Below, in pieces: positions 54,728 to 64,000 of a stretch of 64,000 nucleotides of DNA (position 1 is the first letter of the stretch; each line of letters begins with the position of its first letter). The notes under the pieces are model-generated. The model was given only the letters and a program-made list of their open reading frames with translations, was not told where the DNA came from and searched no databases. The DNA is from Litorivivens lipolytica. Lineage in GTDB: Bacteria; Pseudomonadota; Gammaproteobacteria; Pseudomonadales; Spongiibacteraceae. The DNA is taken from the NCBI RefSeq assembly GCF_014191715.1, contig NZ_JACHWY010000001.1, forward strand, positions 868,001-932,000, read 5' to 3'. The translations under genes were made by a program, and so were the position numbers.

Positions 54728-55480
54728 ATGGCTCGACTCAATGATCTGCTGAACAATCCGCAGTTATGGCGGAGCTCTCGCCGTAACCTGGCTGCCGAAG
54801 GCGATGCACTCAGCACGGGGCATCGCGCTCTGGATAAGGCCCTGCACAGCGGCGGCTGGCCCCGGGGTGGCAGTACCGAGCTGCTGTGTAACCACAGTGG
54901 CATTGGGGAGTTGAGCCTGCTGACCCCTGCACTTTCCGAACTCAGCCAACAGCAGACCATTGCCTGGTTGAATCCGCCCTTTCAGCCCAGCGCCCCCGCT
55001 CTTCAGCAGGCAGGCTTCTGCCTGAAGCACTGTCTGTTCATCGAAACGGGCAACCTGCGCGACCAACTCTGGGCCTGCGAAGAATTGCTGCGCTCTGCCA
55101 CCTGTGCCGCCGTAATAAACTGGACCGGCAAGCAGCGGCTGAGCGACCGGGATTTGCGCCGCCTGCAACTGGCTGCCAGAGACAACCACTGCTGGCATAT
55201 ACATTTTCGCAGTGATCACTGCCACCGGCAGAGCTCTCCCGCCCCCCTGCGTATCGCCCTGCGCGCTCAGGAATCCGGGCTGGCGCTGGAGCTGTTCAAA
55301 CAGAGTGGCGGGCCTTCCGGACAACAATTGCTGCTGCCCCGCGCGGAATTTCTATTGCATCAACAGCAGGCGGCCAGCGACTGGCCCACTCCTCGTCCCC
55401 GCCCATTGCGGCGCCGTCGCCTGCGGCTGGCCCGTCCTTTATCAACCACAAAACCTGCCTCCTCTCTGGAAATCCACTGA
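54728..55480 (+). CDS. imuA: SOS mutagenesis protein ImuA
   Basis: A 250-residue RecA/SulA-like protein of the imuA-imuB-dnaE2 translesion synthesis cassette. Visible features are GHRALDKALHSGGWPRGGSTELLC, GELSLLTPALSELSQQQTIAWLNPP and a basic C-terminus (RPRPLRRRRLRLARP). The start at 54728 places the LexA box just upstream; an in-frame extension from 54668 would place the box inside the coding region and is rejected. Overlaps imuB (TGATG). Confidence 0.92.
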   Translation: MARLNDLLNNPQLWRSSRRNLAAEGDALSTGHRALDKALHSGGWPRGGSTELLCNHSGIGELSLLTPALSELSQQQTIAWLNPPFQPSAPALQQAGFCLKHCLFIETGNLRDQLWACEELLRSATCAAVINWTGKQRLSDRDLRRLQLAARDNHCWHIHFRSDHCHRQSSPAPLRIALRAQESGLALELFKQSGGPSGQQLLLPRAEFLLHQQQAASDWPTPRPRPLRRRRLRLARPLSTTKPASSLEIH

Positions 55481-56928
55481 TGTGGTTGTGCATTCGCTTT
55501 CCCCGGCTACTGCTGGACCAGCCTCTACCACCGGAGCCTCCGCTGAGCGGCCCTCAGGCACTGCTACGCAACAACCAGATTGAAGAAGTAAACCGTTCCG
55601 CCGCCGCTGCGGGCGTTCAGGCGGGGCAATCCCTGAGCACCGCCCGCAGCCTCTGCCCCGAGTTGCAATGCCGGACACCTGATCCGGAACGCATGCAGCA
55701 GCGGCTGTCGCAACTGGCCTTCTGGGGCTACCGCTTTACCCCGGAAGTCAGCCTTGCGGCACCCGACTGTCTGCTACTGAATATTCGCGGCTCACTAAAA
55801 CTGTTTGCGGGTTTCCATCCGTTGTACCGCCGTCTGCGCAGCGGCTTTCGAAAGCGCCGGATTGCCGCCCGTTATGGCCTCGGCCATACCCCCCTAGCAG
55901 CCACCCTGCTGAGTCACCATGTCCATGAACTGACAGATTTGCTGGACAACAACGGGCAGCTCAATGAAAGCGCCGTGATTGCCCTACTGGATCAGTTACC
56001 CAGCCAATTTCTGCCCATTGAACCTAAACAACAGGAACGCTTATTAACGCTGGGCCTTAACACACTCAAGGACGTACGCAACCTGCCCAGCACAGCCCTG
56101 AGCCGCCGCTTTGGCAAACAGTTCGGTCAGCTGTTGGCACGGCTCTATGGTGAACAGGCAGACCCGCGCCCTTACTTTCAACCGCCGGATACTTTTTTCA
56201 GTGAGCGTCAGTTCAATGGCGAACTGACCCGCAGCGAGGAGCTGCGCTTTCCACTGGCCGGGCTATTGGATGAACTCGGTCATTTTCTGCAGCTCAAGCA
56301 ATGGGTTTGCCGCGAACTGCGCTGGCATTTCTGCTACTGCGACGGCCAACACGATGAACTGCAATTGCCGGTTTCTCACGCACATTTTGACCGCCGCCAG
56401 TTGCTGACACTGGTCTTGCTGAAGCTCGAACACTACAGCCTGCGCGGCCCGGTGGATTCCCTTGCCCTGCACTGCGCGCGTTTTGAAACCGTGCAGCAGC
56501 GCAGCCATGAGCTCTTTCCCCAAGCCAGCCTGTTTGATCACGAGCGCCACGCTCGCTATCTGGCTCTGCTGGACAAGCTAAAAGCCCGACTCGGTAATAG
56601 CGCACTGTGGCAGCCAGTCCTGTCCAGCCGCCATCTGCCGGAACAGAGCACAACACGCAGCAGCACCGCCAAGCCCGCCGACACGATTTTTCCACAACGA
56701 CCACTCTGGTTACTCCCGCACCCCCTTCGCCTGCAGGAACAACAGCAGCAACCCTACTGGCAAGGACCATTGACCTTGTTGCAAGGGCCGGAGCGTCTGG
56801 ACAACCTATGGTGGCAACAGCGACAAGTGCGCGACTACTACATTGCTCGCACCAATCATAATGCCCTGTGCTGGGTTTACCGGGATTGCCTGCAGCAACG
56901 CTGGTATCTGCACGGCTGGTTTTCCTGA
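55480..56928 (+). CDS. imuB: Y-family polymerase-like protein ImuB
   Basis: A 482-residue Y-family DNA-polymerase-fold protein that acts as the adaptor of the ImuA-ImuB-DnaE2 mutasome by binding the beta clamp. The catalytic acidic residues of active Y-family enzymes are missing: the N-terminal MWLCIRFPRLLLDQP has no paired aspartates, and LNIRGSLKLFAGF has no Asp/Glu at the usual place. This is normal for ImuB, which is non-catalytic. Ends directly at the dnaE2 start. Confidence 0.93.
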   Translation: MWLCIRFPRLLLDQPLPPEPPLSGPQALLRNNQIEEVNRSAAAAGVQAGQSLSTARSLCPELQCRTPDPERMQQRLSQLAFWGYRFTPEVSLAAPDCLLLNIRGSLKLFAGFHPLYRRLRSGFRKRRIAARYGLGHTPLAATLLSHHVHELTDLLDNNGQLNESAVIALLDQLPSQFLPIEPKQQERLLTLGLNTLKDVRNLPSTALSRRFGKQFGQLLARLYGEQADPRPYFQPPDTFFSERQFNGELTRSEELRFPLAGLLDELGHFLQLKQWVCRELRWHFCYCDGQHDELQLPVSHAHFDRRQLLTLVLLKLEHYSLRGPVDSLALHCARFETVQQRSHELFPQASLFDHERHARYLALLDKLKARLGNSALWQPVLSSRHLPEQSTTRSSTAKPADTIFPQRPLWLLPHPLRLQEQQQQPYWQGPLTLLQGPERLDNLWWQQRQVRDYYIARTNHNALCWVYRDCLQQRWYLHGWFS

Positions 56929-59900
56929 ATGAAAGAGAGAAGCCAGAAACTACCGGCCTACGCCGAGCTGCACTGCCTCAGCAATTTTTCCTTTCTGCGC
57001 GGCGCCTCCCACCCCGGCGAGCTGGTCGAGCAAGCCGCCGCACTCGGTTACCGGGCGCTGGCACTGACCGATGAATGCAGCCTTGCCGGTGTGGTACGCG
57101 CCCATATCGCCGCCAAACAGTGCGGCATCAAACTGATTATCGGCGCGGAATTCCATCTCGACGAAGGCCTGTATCTGGCGCTGCTGGCACCGGACAAACG
57201 CGCCTATTCTGAACTGTCAGCCCTGATCAGCCGGGCGCGCCTGAACAGCCCAAAGGGCGAATACCAAATCAATTTGAAAGCCCTGACACACACTACCCGC
57301 CACTGCCTCGCACTGTGGCTGCCACCTTTTGAGCAAGGCGCTTTAGAGCAAGTTCGCCATTACGGCGATCATTTAAAGACCTTGTTCGACTCCCGCCTGT
57401 GGCTCGGTTTTCAGCGACTGCATCGCCAGGGCGAGCAGCTGTTTTACGAGCGTGTACTGGCACTGGCCGAGCAATTCGACTTACCCATAGTGGCCTGCGG
57501 CAGCGTGCTGATGCATCAGCGAGAACGCAAACCCCTGCAGGATACGCTGACCGCGATTCGCTTGAATAAGCCCATACAGAGTCTCGGCACAGAGCTGCTC
57601 GCCAACAGCGAACACTATCTGCGTGAGCGCTCCTGTCTCGTCAGGCTGTATCCCCCCGACTTGCTCAGCGAGACCCTGCGCATCGCCGAGCGCTGTCATT
57701 TTTCACTCGACGAATTGCGTTACCAGTACCCGGATGAAGTGGTACCAGAAGGTCGCAGCGCCACCGATTTTCTGCGCGAATTGAGTGAAGCCGGTGCCCG
57801 CCAACGCTGGCCCGACGGTGTGCCCGAAACAGTCACTCGCCTACTCGAACACGAACTGCAGTTGATCTCGGAACTGCGCTACGAGCACTATTTTCTGACG
57901 GTTTACGACATTGTTCAGTTTGCCCGCAGCCAGAATATTCTGTGTCAGGGGCGTGGCTCCGCCGCCAACTCCGCGGTGTGCTATTGCCTGTTTATTACCG
58001 AGGTTGACCCTTCTCGCGGCCAGCTTTTATTCGAGCGATTTATGTCACGAGAGCGCGATGAAGCACCGGACATCGACGTGGATTTTGAACACGAGCGCCG
58101 CGAAGAAGTCATTCAATACATCTACCGAAAATACGGTCGCGATCGCGCTGCACTGGCCGCCACCGTCATCACCTACCAGATGCGCAGTGCCGTGCGCGAT
58201 GTGGGTAAGGCCCTCGGTTTTGACGAGACACTGATTAGCCAACTCAGCAAATCGCTCGCCTGGTGGGACAAGCGCGACGCCCTGTTGCAACGGCTACAGG
58301 AGTTAGGCTTACAAGGGCAGACGGCAAACCTGTTTTACTCACTGGTGCAGCAGATTTACGGTTTTCCGCGCCACCTGTCCCAACACGTGGGCGGCTTTGT
58401 CATCAGTCGCGATCCACTCGCCACACTGGTACCGCTGGAAAATGCCGCCATGGCGGAGCGCACTATCATTCAATGGGATAAAGAAGATCTCGAAGCCATG
58501 CACCTGATGAAGGTGGATGTGCTGGCACTCGGTATGCTCAGCAGCATTCGCAAAAGTCTGGCAATGCTCAGTCAGCAACAGGGGCACCCTTTCACCCTGC
58601 AGGATATTCCGGCCGAGGATCAGGCGACCTACGATATGCTCTGCCAGGCCGACAGCGTGGGCGTATTCCAGATTGAATCCCGCGCCCAGATGACCATGCT
58701 GCCGCGACTGGCACCGCGCTGTTTTTACGATCTCGTGATCCAGATTGCCATCGTCCGGCCCGGCCCGATTCAGGGCGATATGGTGAATCCTTATCTGCTC
58801 CGGCGGCAGGGACTGGAAAAAGTGGTTTATGAAAACGAAGGCATCAAAAAAGTGCTGGGGCGCACACTGGGCGTACCCATCTTTCAGGAACAGGTAATTC
58901 AGCTCGCCATGGTCGCGGCCGGTTTCAGTGGCGGCGAAGCAGATCAGCTGCGCCGGGCCATGGCCAGCTGGGGGCGCAACGGCCAACTACTGATTTTCCG
59001 TGACAAGCTGATCGAAGGCATGAAAAAAAACGGCTACAGCGAAGCCTTCTCCGAGCGTCTGTTCAATCAGATGAAAGGCTTTGGTGCCTACGGCTTCCCC
59101 GAATCTCACTCTGCCAGTTTTGCTCTGCTCGCCTACGCCTCGGCCTGGCTCAAGTGTCATCACCCCGCCGCGTTTTTTGCCGGTTTGCTGAACAGCCAGC
59201 CCATGGGTTTTTACAGCCCCTCGCAGCTCATTCAGGATGCCCGCCGCCACGGTGTGACCGTGCTGCCCTACTGCGTCAATCACAGCCACTGGGATTACAC
59301 GCTGGAAAACCTGCACACGGCCAAGCCGCAACTGCGCATGGGACTGCGTCAGGTTAAGGGCTTTAACCAGATCGCTGCGCAACGCATTGTCGACAACCGG
59401 CAATCAAAGCCCTATGCCTCGCTGGCAGATTTTCTGGCGCGCGTACCCCTGAACAAACTGGAGCGCAATGCCCTGACCCGGGCCGATGTGTTTGCCAGCT
59501 TTAAACTTCACCGCCACCAGAGTCAGTGGCAGGTCAGCGCCAGCGAACAGAACGACGCTTTTCTGCCCGCCGCGCAGGATCTCGACGACGGCGTGACCTT
59601 ACCCGCGCCCTCTGAGATTGCCGAGGTCCGCGCCGACTACAGTTTCAGCCGACTCAGTCTACGCCGCCATCCTCTGGCCCTGCTGCGCGAGCGGCCCCGC
59701 TTCAAAGGCTGCCGTCAGGCTAAGGAATTGCCTTATATCGATAACGGCCGCTTTATTCGCCTGGCCGGACTGGTGACCTGCCGGCAGCGGCCCGGTACCG
59801 CTTCTGGCGTGTTGTTTCTAACGCTGGAAGATGAAACCGGCAACAGCAATATTGTGGTCTGGAAGCAGGTGCAAGTTCAGTGTCGGCAAGCCATTCTCGG

Positions 59901-60057
59901 CGGCCGATTGGTGATTGTGAAAGGACTGGTGCAGCGATCTGCCCCGCCAAAGCGGGAAGGTTTTAGTACGCCCCCGGTGATTCATGTGGTGGCACTGCAT
60001 ATTGAAGACGCCACCAGCGAGCTGGCGCTCGAGGTGGCGTCACACGACTTTCACTAA
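56929..60057 (+). CDS. dnaE2: Error-prone DNA polymerase DnaE2
   Basis: A 1042-residue C-family polymerase responsible for damage-induced mutagenesis. The N-terminal PHP domain begins YAELHCLSNFSFLRGASHPGELVEQA, the palm region has GRGSAANSAVCYCL and EAPDIDVDFEHERREEVIQYIY with the catalytic aspartates, and FGAYGFPESHSASFALLAYASAWLK and a C-terminal OB fold (RLAGLVTCRQRPGTASG) follow. It lacks the extended tau-binding C-terminus of DnaE1. It starts on the base after the imuB stop. Confidence 0.96.
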   Translation: MKERSQKLPAYAELHCLSNFSFLRGASHPGELVEQAAALGYRALALTDECSLAGVVRAHIAAKQCGIKLIIGAEFHLDEGLYLALLAPDKRAYSELSALISRARLNSPKGEYQINLKALTHTTRHCLALWLPPFEQGALEQVRHYGDHLKTLFDSRLWLGFQRLHRQGEQLFYERVLALAEQFDLPIVACGSVLMHQRERKPLQDTLTAIRLNKPIQSLGTELLANSEHYLRERSCLVRLYPPDLLSETLRIAERCHFSLDELRYQYPDEVVPEGRSATDFLRELSEAGARQRWPDGVPETVTRLLEHELQLISELRYEHYFLTVYDIVQFARSQNILCQGRGSAANSAVCYCLFITEVDPSRGQLLFERFMSRERDEAPDIDVDFEHERREEVIQYIYRKYGRDRAALAATVITYQMRSAVRDVGKALGFDETLISQLSKSLAWWDKRDALLQRLQELGLQGQTANLFYSLVQQIYGFPRHLSQHVGGFVISRDPLATLVPLENAAMAERTIIQWDKEDLEAMHLMKVDVLALGMLSSIRKSLAMLSQQQGHPFTLQDIPAEDQATYDMLCQADSVGVFQIESRAQMTMLPRLAPRCFYDLVIQIAIVRPGPIQGDMVNPYLLRRQGLEKVVYENEGIKKVLGRTLGVPIFQEQVIQLAMVAAGFSGGEADQLRRAMASWGRNGQLLIFRDKLIEGMKKNGYSEAFSERLFNQMKGFGAYGFPESHSASFALLAYASAWLKCHHPAAFFAGLLNSQPMGFYSPSQLIQDARRHGVTVLPYCVNHSHWDYTLENLHTAKPQLRMGLRQVKGFNQIAAQRIVDNRQSKPYASLADFLARVPLNKLERNALTRADVFASFKLHRHQSQWQVSASEQNDAFLPAAQDLDDGVTLPAPSEIAEVRADYSFSRLSLRRHPLALLRERPRFKGCRQAKELPYIDNGRFIRLAGLVTCRQRPGTASGVLFLTLEDETGNSNIVVWKQVQVQCRQAILGGRLVIVKGLVQRSAPPKREGFSTPPVIHVVALHIEDATSELALEVASHDFH

Positions 60058-60082
60058 ATACGAGCGATTAAATCCGCCACGA

Positions 60083-61153
60083 CTAGGAAAGTTTCAGTTG
60101 GCTGGTGCCCGGCACAATCGCCACATCCAGTGCCGACAGTACGCCGGCAGGCGCCTTGCATACCGCCGGAATCGCATTCACCAGCCGGTTGGCAGCGGTC
60201 GCATTGCCACCCGCTGCCGCGCCTGAATCCACGTGATCAGTCGCGTGCACCGTAATATCCAGATCCGGGTTACCCTTCACCAGAACCCGGTGACAACCCC
60301 CTTCCGTTAGCGGCTGCGGCCAGTCTGGGGCGCAATCTGCGTCAATGCGGGTGATATGCTCAGCCACTATCAACGGGCGGCCATTTTTCATACCCATCAC
60401 TTCAAAACGGAAGGCACCTTGCCCGCCCTTCTCGAAACTGCCCATACCGGCGACTTCAACGGTTTTCTCAAGCGGACGACGCTCCACCATCGTGGTGATC
60501 TCATCCAGCTCGACGTTCAGGCCCTTAGCCACCAATCGCACCATCGGCTCCCAAATCTTCAGTAACACCTCGCTGTGCAGCATCAGCGGCAGCTCATCCA
60601 TCGACTGACCAAAGCCGATCACATAGCGCACGATATCCGGCGCATCGTAGAGGGCGTAGTTGAAAATTTCCTGACAGCGAATTTGTTCAATGCCCGCAAC
60701 CACACCACTGGCAAACAGTGGCAAGGCATCCATCGCCCAGCCCGGATCGATCCCGGACACCAGCAAAGAGGCGTTGCCACGCTCACAAGCGGCATTCACT
60801 TTTTCCAGCACATCCGCCGGAGCCAGGGCGGGATGCAGAAAATCATAGAACGAGGTACTGACCACATCACAGCCCGCCTCCAGACAGTTCAACAGATCCG
60901 CCATGGCCTCGTCCGGGCGAATATCCGCCGACGCTGTGTACACCACCACATCCGGTTTGCCCGCCAACACCGCAGCGGCATCACGGGTTGCAATAACCCC
61001 GGTCGGAGCAACGCCTGCCAATTCCCCGGCATCACGGCCGTCTTTGGCCTCACTGGATACAATCACGCCGGTCAGCGTCAATTCCGCATGATCCAGAACC
61101 GCACGAATCGCCGGGCGCCCGACATTGCCTGTACCCCAGACTGCAACTTTCAT
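60083..61153 (-). CDS. Dihydrodipicolinate-reductase-like NAD(P)H oxidoreductase
   Basis: A 356-residue protein with an N-terminal Rossmann motif VAVWGTGNVGRPAIRAVL and a DapB-like C-terminal domain. It resembles a family annotated as NAD(P)H-dependent amine dehydrogenase or dihydrodipicolinate reductase N-terminal domain proteins, common in actinobacteria; it is longer than DapB (about 270). VYTASADIRPDEAMADLLNCLEAGCDVVS fits the DapB fold. The true substrate is unknown. It is convergent with dnaE2, 25 bases away. Confidence 0.78.
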   Translation of the reverse strand: MKVAVWGTGNVGRPAIRAVLDHAELTLTGVIVSSEAKDGRDAGELAGVAPTGVIATRDAAAVLAGKPDVVVYTASADIRPDEAMADLLNCLEAGCDVVSTSFYDFLHPALAPADVLEKVNAACERGNASLLVSGIDPGWAMDALPLFASGVVAGIEQIRCQEIFNYALYDAPDIVRYVIGFGQSMDELPLMLHSEVLLKIWEPMVRLVAKGLNVELDEITTMVERRPLEKTVEVAGMGSFEKGGQGAFRFEVMGMKNGRPLIVAEHITRIDADCAPDWPQPLTEGGCHRVLVKGNPDLDITVHATDHVDSGAAAGGNATAANRLVNAIPAVCKAPAGVLSALDVAIVPGTSQLKLS

Positions 61154-61243
61154 ACTGCCACTCCTGATCGTTGTTAGTGTTATCGCTCTCCATCATAGAG
61201 TGGCAGAGATGCCTCAGACATTACAGGCGATTTACCTGAACCG

Positions 61244-62815
61244 TCAGAATTGGCTGAAACTGGACTGGACACCAATCCCCACGACCAGATCATCGCCCAG
61301 ATCCGCCTCAAACTCGGTTTCTGAGCGGTACATCAGGTGAAAGGGAAAACTGAACAACCCCCGACGGTAAGTGAGTGTAACTCGGGATACATCATGATCC
61401 GCCCGCAGCAAATCGCGATCGTAACGATAGTAGTCCATACCGGCATCGAGTCTGAGCGAGGACTTGCTCTCCCGGTCCGAACTCGGCATTTGAATCAGCT
61501 CGGTGCCCACAGACCAGCCAAAGCGTTGGTAATTGCCGCCCTCAAGCCGGAACACATCGTCGTCGCCCACGATCTGCTGCTGGAGCAGTGGCGGCGTCAG
61601 TGCGCTGCCCGCCGACGCCAGCTCCGGCAGCTCTACCCTCAGGATGGCAAGATCACTTTCCTCAAAATACAGCGCCAATCCTAAACCATGTCGCATGGCC
61701 CAGCTTTGCAGCATATCGTCCATCGCCTGCGGGCAGTCATCACCGCCAAGATGCTTGTCACAGCGCGAGGTCCAGCGCAGAAAATTGACGTTGTTGAACA
61801 GGCCCGAACTCAATTTGATTTTGTAAGTGCGGCTGTCGGCTCCCACCAGATCATCGCGATGCAGACGGCGGTAACCCAGAATCAACTGTGGCTGATTATG
61901 TACCAGTCGCCAGAAATCATTCAGTCCGCTTTGGGCAATGCGCGCCTGCGCCTGCTGACTCTCTTTGCGATACTGATAAACGGCGCAATCGACGGCGGCA
62001 ATATCCGATTCAGAGAACGCCGCGTCCGCTACAATTTTGGTCGCGGCCTCCTGAAAACGGCGGCTGAGCGCGTCTTGTCCCGGCGGCGCATCGGCCATCA
62101 ACTGCCAGGCCAGCGCCGACTGATCCCGGCCATGATCCATTGGGTCACGCCCCAACCAGCGACCCAACACACTGACATCCGCGCTCAGATAGTAGTCATC
62201 GCCCAGATCCAGTCGTGCCTCCTGCTCCCGAAACCCAGCTAACTGTCCCCGCTCAAGCAGGGTCTTTTCAAGCAGCGGATTCAGTTCCGCATCGGGATTG
62301 CTGTAGCCACCGAGTTTTACCCGCAGCCCCAGAAAACGCGGCAGAACCACCGATAAACCCAGTGTTTGAGGCTCATTCAATCCACCGCTGGCCTCCAGCA
62401 AGGTTGGCACCAGTGTATTGGTGAAATCGTCAGCCACACCCGCGAGCGCTGGCAAGGGCGAGGTCGATACCACTGCCTTCACTCTATCCAGAGTCTGCTT
62501 CAATAAAGCCTGTTGAAGATCGCCGCCAGCAGCGAATCTGTCTTGCGCGGATTTAACACGATCATCTCGCTGCTCAACTGAAGCACCGCTCACAACCGCA
62601 CTACCGTGTGCCTGAAGGCAGCGCAAACGATCAATAGTCGCCTTGGACTCAGTTAAACAGTACTGCAAACGCGGGTTGGGGCCGGCCAATCGGCAATCAG
62701 CCCGGTGGGGTTCGAGAAATTGTCGCGCCGCATCAGCAGAGCTGAACGACGCATTTGCGGGCAGCACAATATAGGCCAGCGCCTGCACGGCTAGAAACCG
62801 TAGTAGATTGTTCAT
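61244..62815 (-). CDS. Secreted protein of unknown function, probable outer-membrane barrel
   Basis: I do not recognise the family. A 523-residue protein with a signal peptide (cleavage near PANASF), a cysteine-containing N-terminal third, and a C-terminal part rich in alternating strands ending in phenylalanine (QSSFSQF). Segments such as SLRLDAGMDYYRYDR, RVTLTYRRGLFSFPFHLMYRSETEFEADLGDDLVVGIG look like beta-barrel strands. AGGAG lies before the ATG. It follows the 128-residue gene by 10 bases and probably shares its transcript. Confidence 0.65.
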   Translation of the reverse strand: MNNLLRFLAVQALAYIVLPANASFSSADAARQFLEPHRADCRLAGPNPRLQYCLTESKATIDRLRCLQAHGSAVVSGASVEQRDDRVKSAQDRFAAGGDLQQALLKQTLDRVKAVVSTSPLPALAGVADDFTNTLVPTLLEASGGLNEPQTLGLSVVLPRFLGLRVKLGGYSNPDAELNPLLEKTLLERGQLAGFREQEARLDLGDDYYLSADVSVLGRWLGRDPMDHGRDQSALAWQLMADAPPGQDALSRRFQEAATKIVADAAFSESDIAAVDCAVYQYRKESQQAQARIAQSGLNDFWRLVHNQPQLILGYRRLHRDDLVGADSRTYKIKLSSGLFNNVNFLRWTSRCDKHLGGDDCPQAMDDMLQSWAMRHGLGLALYFEESDLAILRVELPELASAGSALTPPLLQQQIVGDDDVFRLEGGNYQRFGWSVGTELIQMPSSDRESKSSLRLDAGMDYYRYDRDLLRADHDVSRVTLTYRRGLFSFPFHLMYRSETEFEADLGDDLVVGIGVQSSFSQF

Positions 62816-62825
62816 AAGCCTCTCC

Positions 62826-63212
62826 TTAGGCGTAAGCGAGCATAAGCGACAGCGGCTGGCTGCTCACATTCTTCGGCACCTTTTCGTAAAACGGTTCGCC
62901 CAGCGCGTGATTATTTAGAGCCAGAAGATTTATCTCGATATGCATATCCTGATTGGACGCGGGAATCGCCGTAAAATCACACCACAGGGTGGCGGTCACC
63001 GGCAGCGACAGGGTTTCAAAACAACCAGCTGCGCCGCCGGTCTGTTCAATGAGATGCTGGTAATCCCACTCATTACAGCTAATGGTGCCCAGAGTCGGGC
63101 CGTCCTCACCTTGCCGCCGCTCCCAGATTCGCAGTCGCAGTCGATATTGCTGACCGCTGTTCAACCCAATCCAGCAGGGCTTTTGTGGTTCATGATTACT
63201 ATAGACAGCCAT
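62826..63212 (-). CDS. Hypothetical protein, 128 residues
   Basis: Family not recognised. The protein has no signal peptide, three cysteines and a mostly beta-strand character (SGQQYRLRLRIWERRQG, LSLPVTATLWCDFTAIPAS). A good GGAGG ribosome binding site precedes the ATG. First of a two-gene leftward unit with the 523-residue envelope protein, and divergent from an OmpA-like gene. Confidence 0.6.
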   Translation of the reverse strand: MAVYSNHEPQKPCWIGLNSGQQYRLRLRIWERRQGEDGPTLGTISCNEWDYQHLIEQTGGAAGCFETLSLPVTATLWCDFTAIPASNQDMHIEINLLALNNHALGEPFYEKVPKNVSSQPLSLMLAYA

Positions 63213-63338
63213 GATAATCCTCCGTGACAGACTTTATTATTGTCTCCTTGAAGCACGCCGCTGAAAGCAAGATTGCAGATGCAAGACAGGGCCTCACGCG
63301 GTATGCTTGACCCCATAATAACCGCTCGAATATGACAG

Positions 63339-64000
63339 GTGTTACCCGAATTGGAGAACTGGGCCCACAACGCTCTGGCTGTACTGCTGATCACGCTTTT
63401 CAGCTGCGCCCCATCCCTCGCACAGCCGCCTGTTACCGATATGGTCGGCAGTGGTGAAAATTTGCTTTCACCCGGCAGCGGTGATCCCGGTCAGGGCGCT
63501 GATGTTTTTGGTATTACCGACCTGATCGGCAGCGAAACTGGAGACTCCAATTCCGGACTCAGCGCCGATAACGGCTGCGAGGGTTTTCAGTGTGACCAGA
63601 CGACGCTGTTTGAACTACCGGGGCTCGAGTCTGAAGAAAGCCGTGAGAACGCCGAAACCGGCGAGTGTCGCGACAGCGACAAAGATGGCGTCTGTGACAC
63701 TCGCGATGCCTGTCTAGGCTCCCCCGCCTCAGCACCGGTTCTGGACAATGGCTGCGGCCTGCAACCCGGCAACCCCATTATTCTTAGCGGCGTTCGTTTT
63801 GCCTCCGGCAGCGCACAGTTGAACACGGCGGCCAAAAGCTCACTGAGTTCAATTATCAGTTTGATCAAATCCAGCGAGGCGCCACACATTGTTGTCGAAG
63901 GTCATACTGATGACAACGGCAGCGAGGAAGCCAACCTCGCTCTATCAGAAGCGCGGGCAAAAGCGGTCTACCAGTATTTGATCAGCAACGGCATAGCGGA
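63339..64000 (+). CDS. OmpA-family envelope protein (3' end outside window)
   Basis: The frame is open from 63336 to the window edge (about 220 codons). A signal sequence (ALAVLLITLFSCAPSLAQ) has a plausible lipobox LFSC or a type I cleavage site. A low-complexity Gly/Asp/Ser-rich region, a thrombospondin-type-3-like calcium-binding stretch (DSDKDGVCDTRDACLGSP) and an OmpA C-terminal peptidoglycan-binding domain follow, with FASGSAQLN, VVEGHTDDNGSEEANLALSEARA. The start is GTG 63339 or TTG 63351; neither has a clear ribosome binding site. Confidence 0.82.
   Translation, partial: MLPELENWAHNALAVLLITLFSCAPSLAQPPVTDMVGSGENLLSPGSGDPGQGADVFGITDLIGSETGDSNSGLSADNGCEGFQCDQTTLFELPGLESEESRENAETGECRDSDKDGVCDTRDACLGSPASAPVLDNGCGLQPGNPIILSGVRFASGSAQLNTAAKSSLSSIISLIKSSEAPHIVVEGHTDDNGSEEANLALSEARAKAVYQYLISNGIA

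Overview
The window is chromosomal DNA from a marine-type gammaproteobacterium, most likely in or near the Cellvibrionales/Pseudomonadales (an inference from gene order and protein similarity by eye; no search was run). The strongest marker is the block dksA-gluQ-(small membrane ORF)-cbrA-cbrB-pcnB-folK-deoxynucleoside kinase-panB-panC-panD at 41.8-53.4 kb, which is close to the Pseudomonas order. The divergent gltA / sdhCDA arrangement is also typical of gammaproteobacteria. No IS element, phage gene, tRNA, rRNA or CRISPR array was seen. One short intergenic inverted-repeat element lies at 31.6 kb.

Layout. 1-4.2 kb: sdhC-sdhD-sdhA (leftward, sdhA cut by the window edge) and citrate synthase (rightward). 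4.2-10.4 kb: a compact leftward operon encoding a complete coenzyme F420 pathway (npdG, cofE, cofD, cofC, fbiC), followed by a SnoaL-like protein. 10.7-12.9 kb: a short-chain dehydrogenase and pyruvate kinase. 13-17.7 kb: a lipoprotein PQQ dehydrogenase, PaaY-like hexapeptide protein, DUF2237 protein and acyl-CoA synthetase. 17.8-19.9 kb: a periplasmic binding protein, trhO and bolA. 20-30 kb: a quinohaemoprotein alcohol dehydrogenase, then two RND-type exporters around a LolA-like protein, an outer-membrane barrel and a TetR regulator. 30.3-31.5 kb: a delta-9-type desaturase. 31.7-39 kb: a nine-gene Mrp-type cation/proton antiporter operon with three D-like subunits and an A-tail/B fusion. 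39.2-41.6 kb: an amidohydrolase and an aminotransferase. 41.8-53.4 kb: the dksA-cbrAB-pcnB-pan block. 53.5-60 kb: an acyl-CoA dehydrogenase and the LexA-box-controlled imuA-imuB-dnaE2 mutagenesis cassette. 60-64 kb: a dihydrodipicolinate-reductase-like enzyme, two unknown envelope proteins and the start of an OmpA-like protein.

Two features stand out. First, between cbrB and pcnB, exactly where Pseudomonas carries crcZ, there is a -24/-12 sigma-54 promoter, an upstream palindrome with the CbrB-type GTTAC-N14-GTAAC spacing, and a roughly 100-nt A-rich RNA with several AAnAAnAA (Hfq/Crc decoy) motifs and a closing hairpin. This looks like an undescribed, minimal CrcZ-type RNA. The quinohaemoprotein alcohol dehydrogenase in this window carries the same motif just before its likely start codon, so it is a candidate target. 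Second, the F420 operon is complete except that CofE lacks the C-terminal dehydro-F420 reductase domain of actinobacterial FbiB, so the identity of the three-carbon precursor and the reductase step are open questions.
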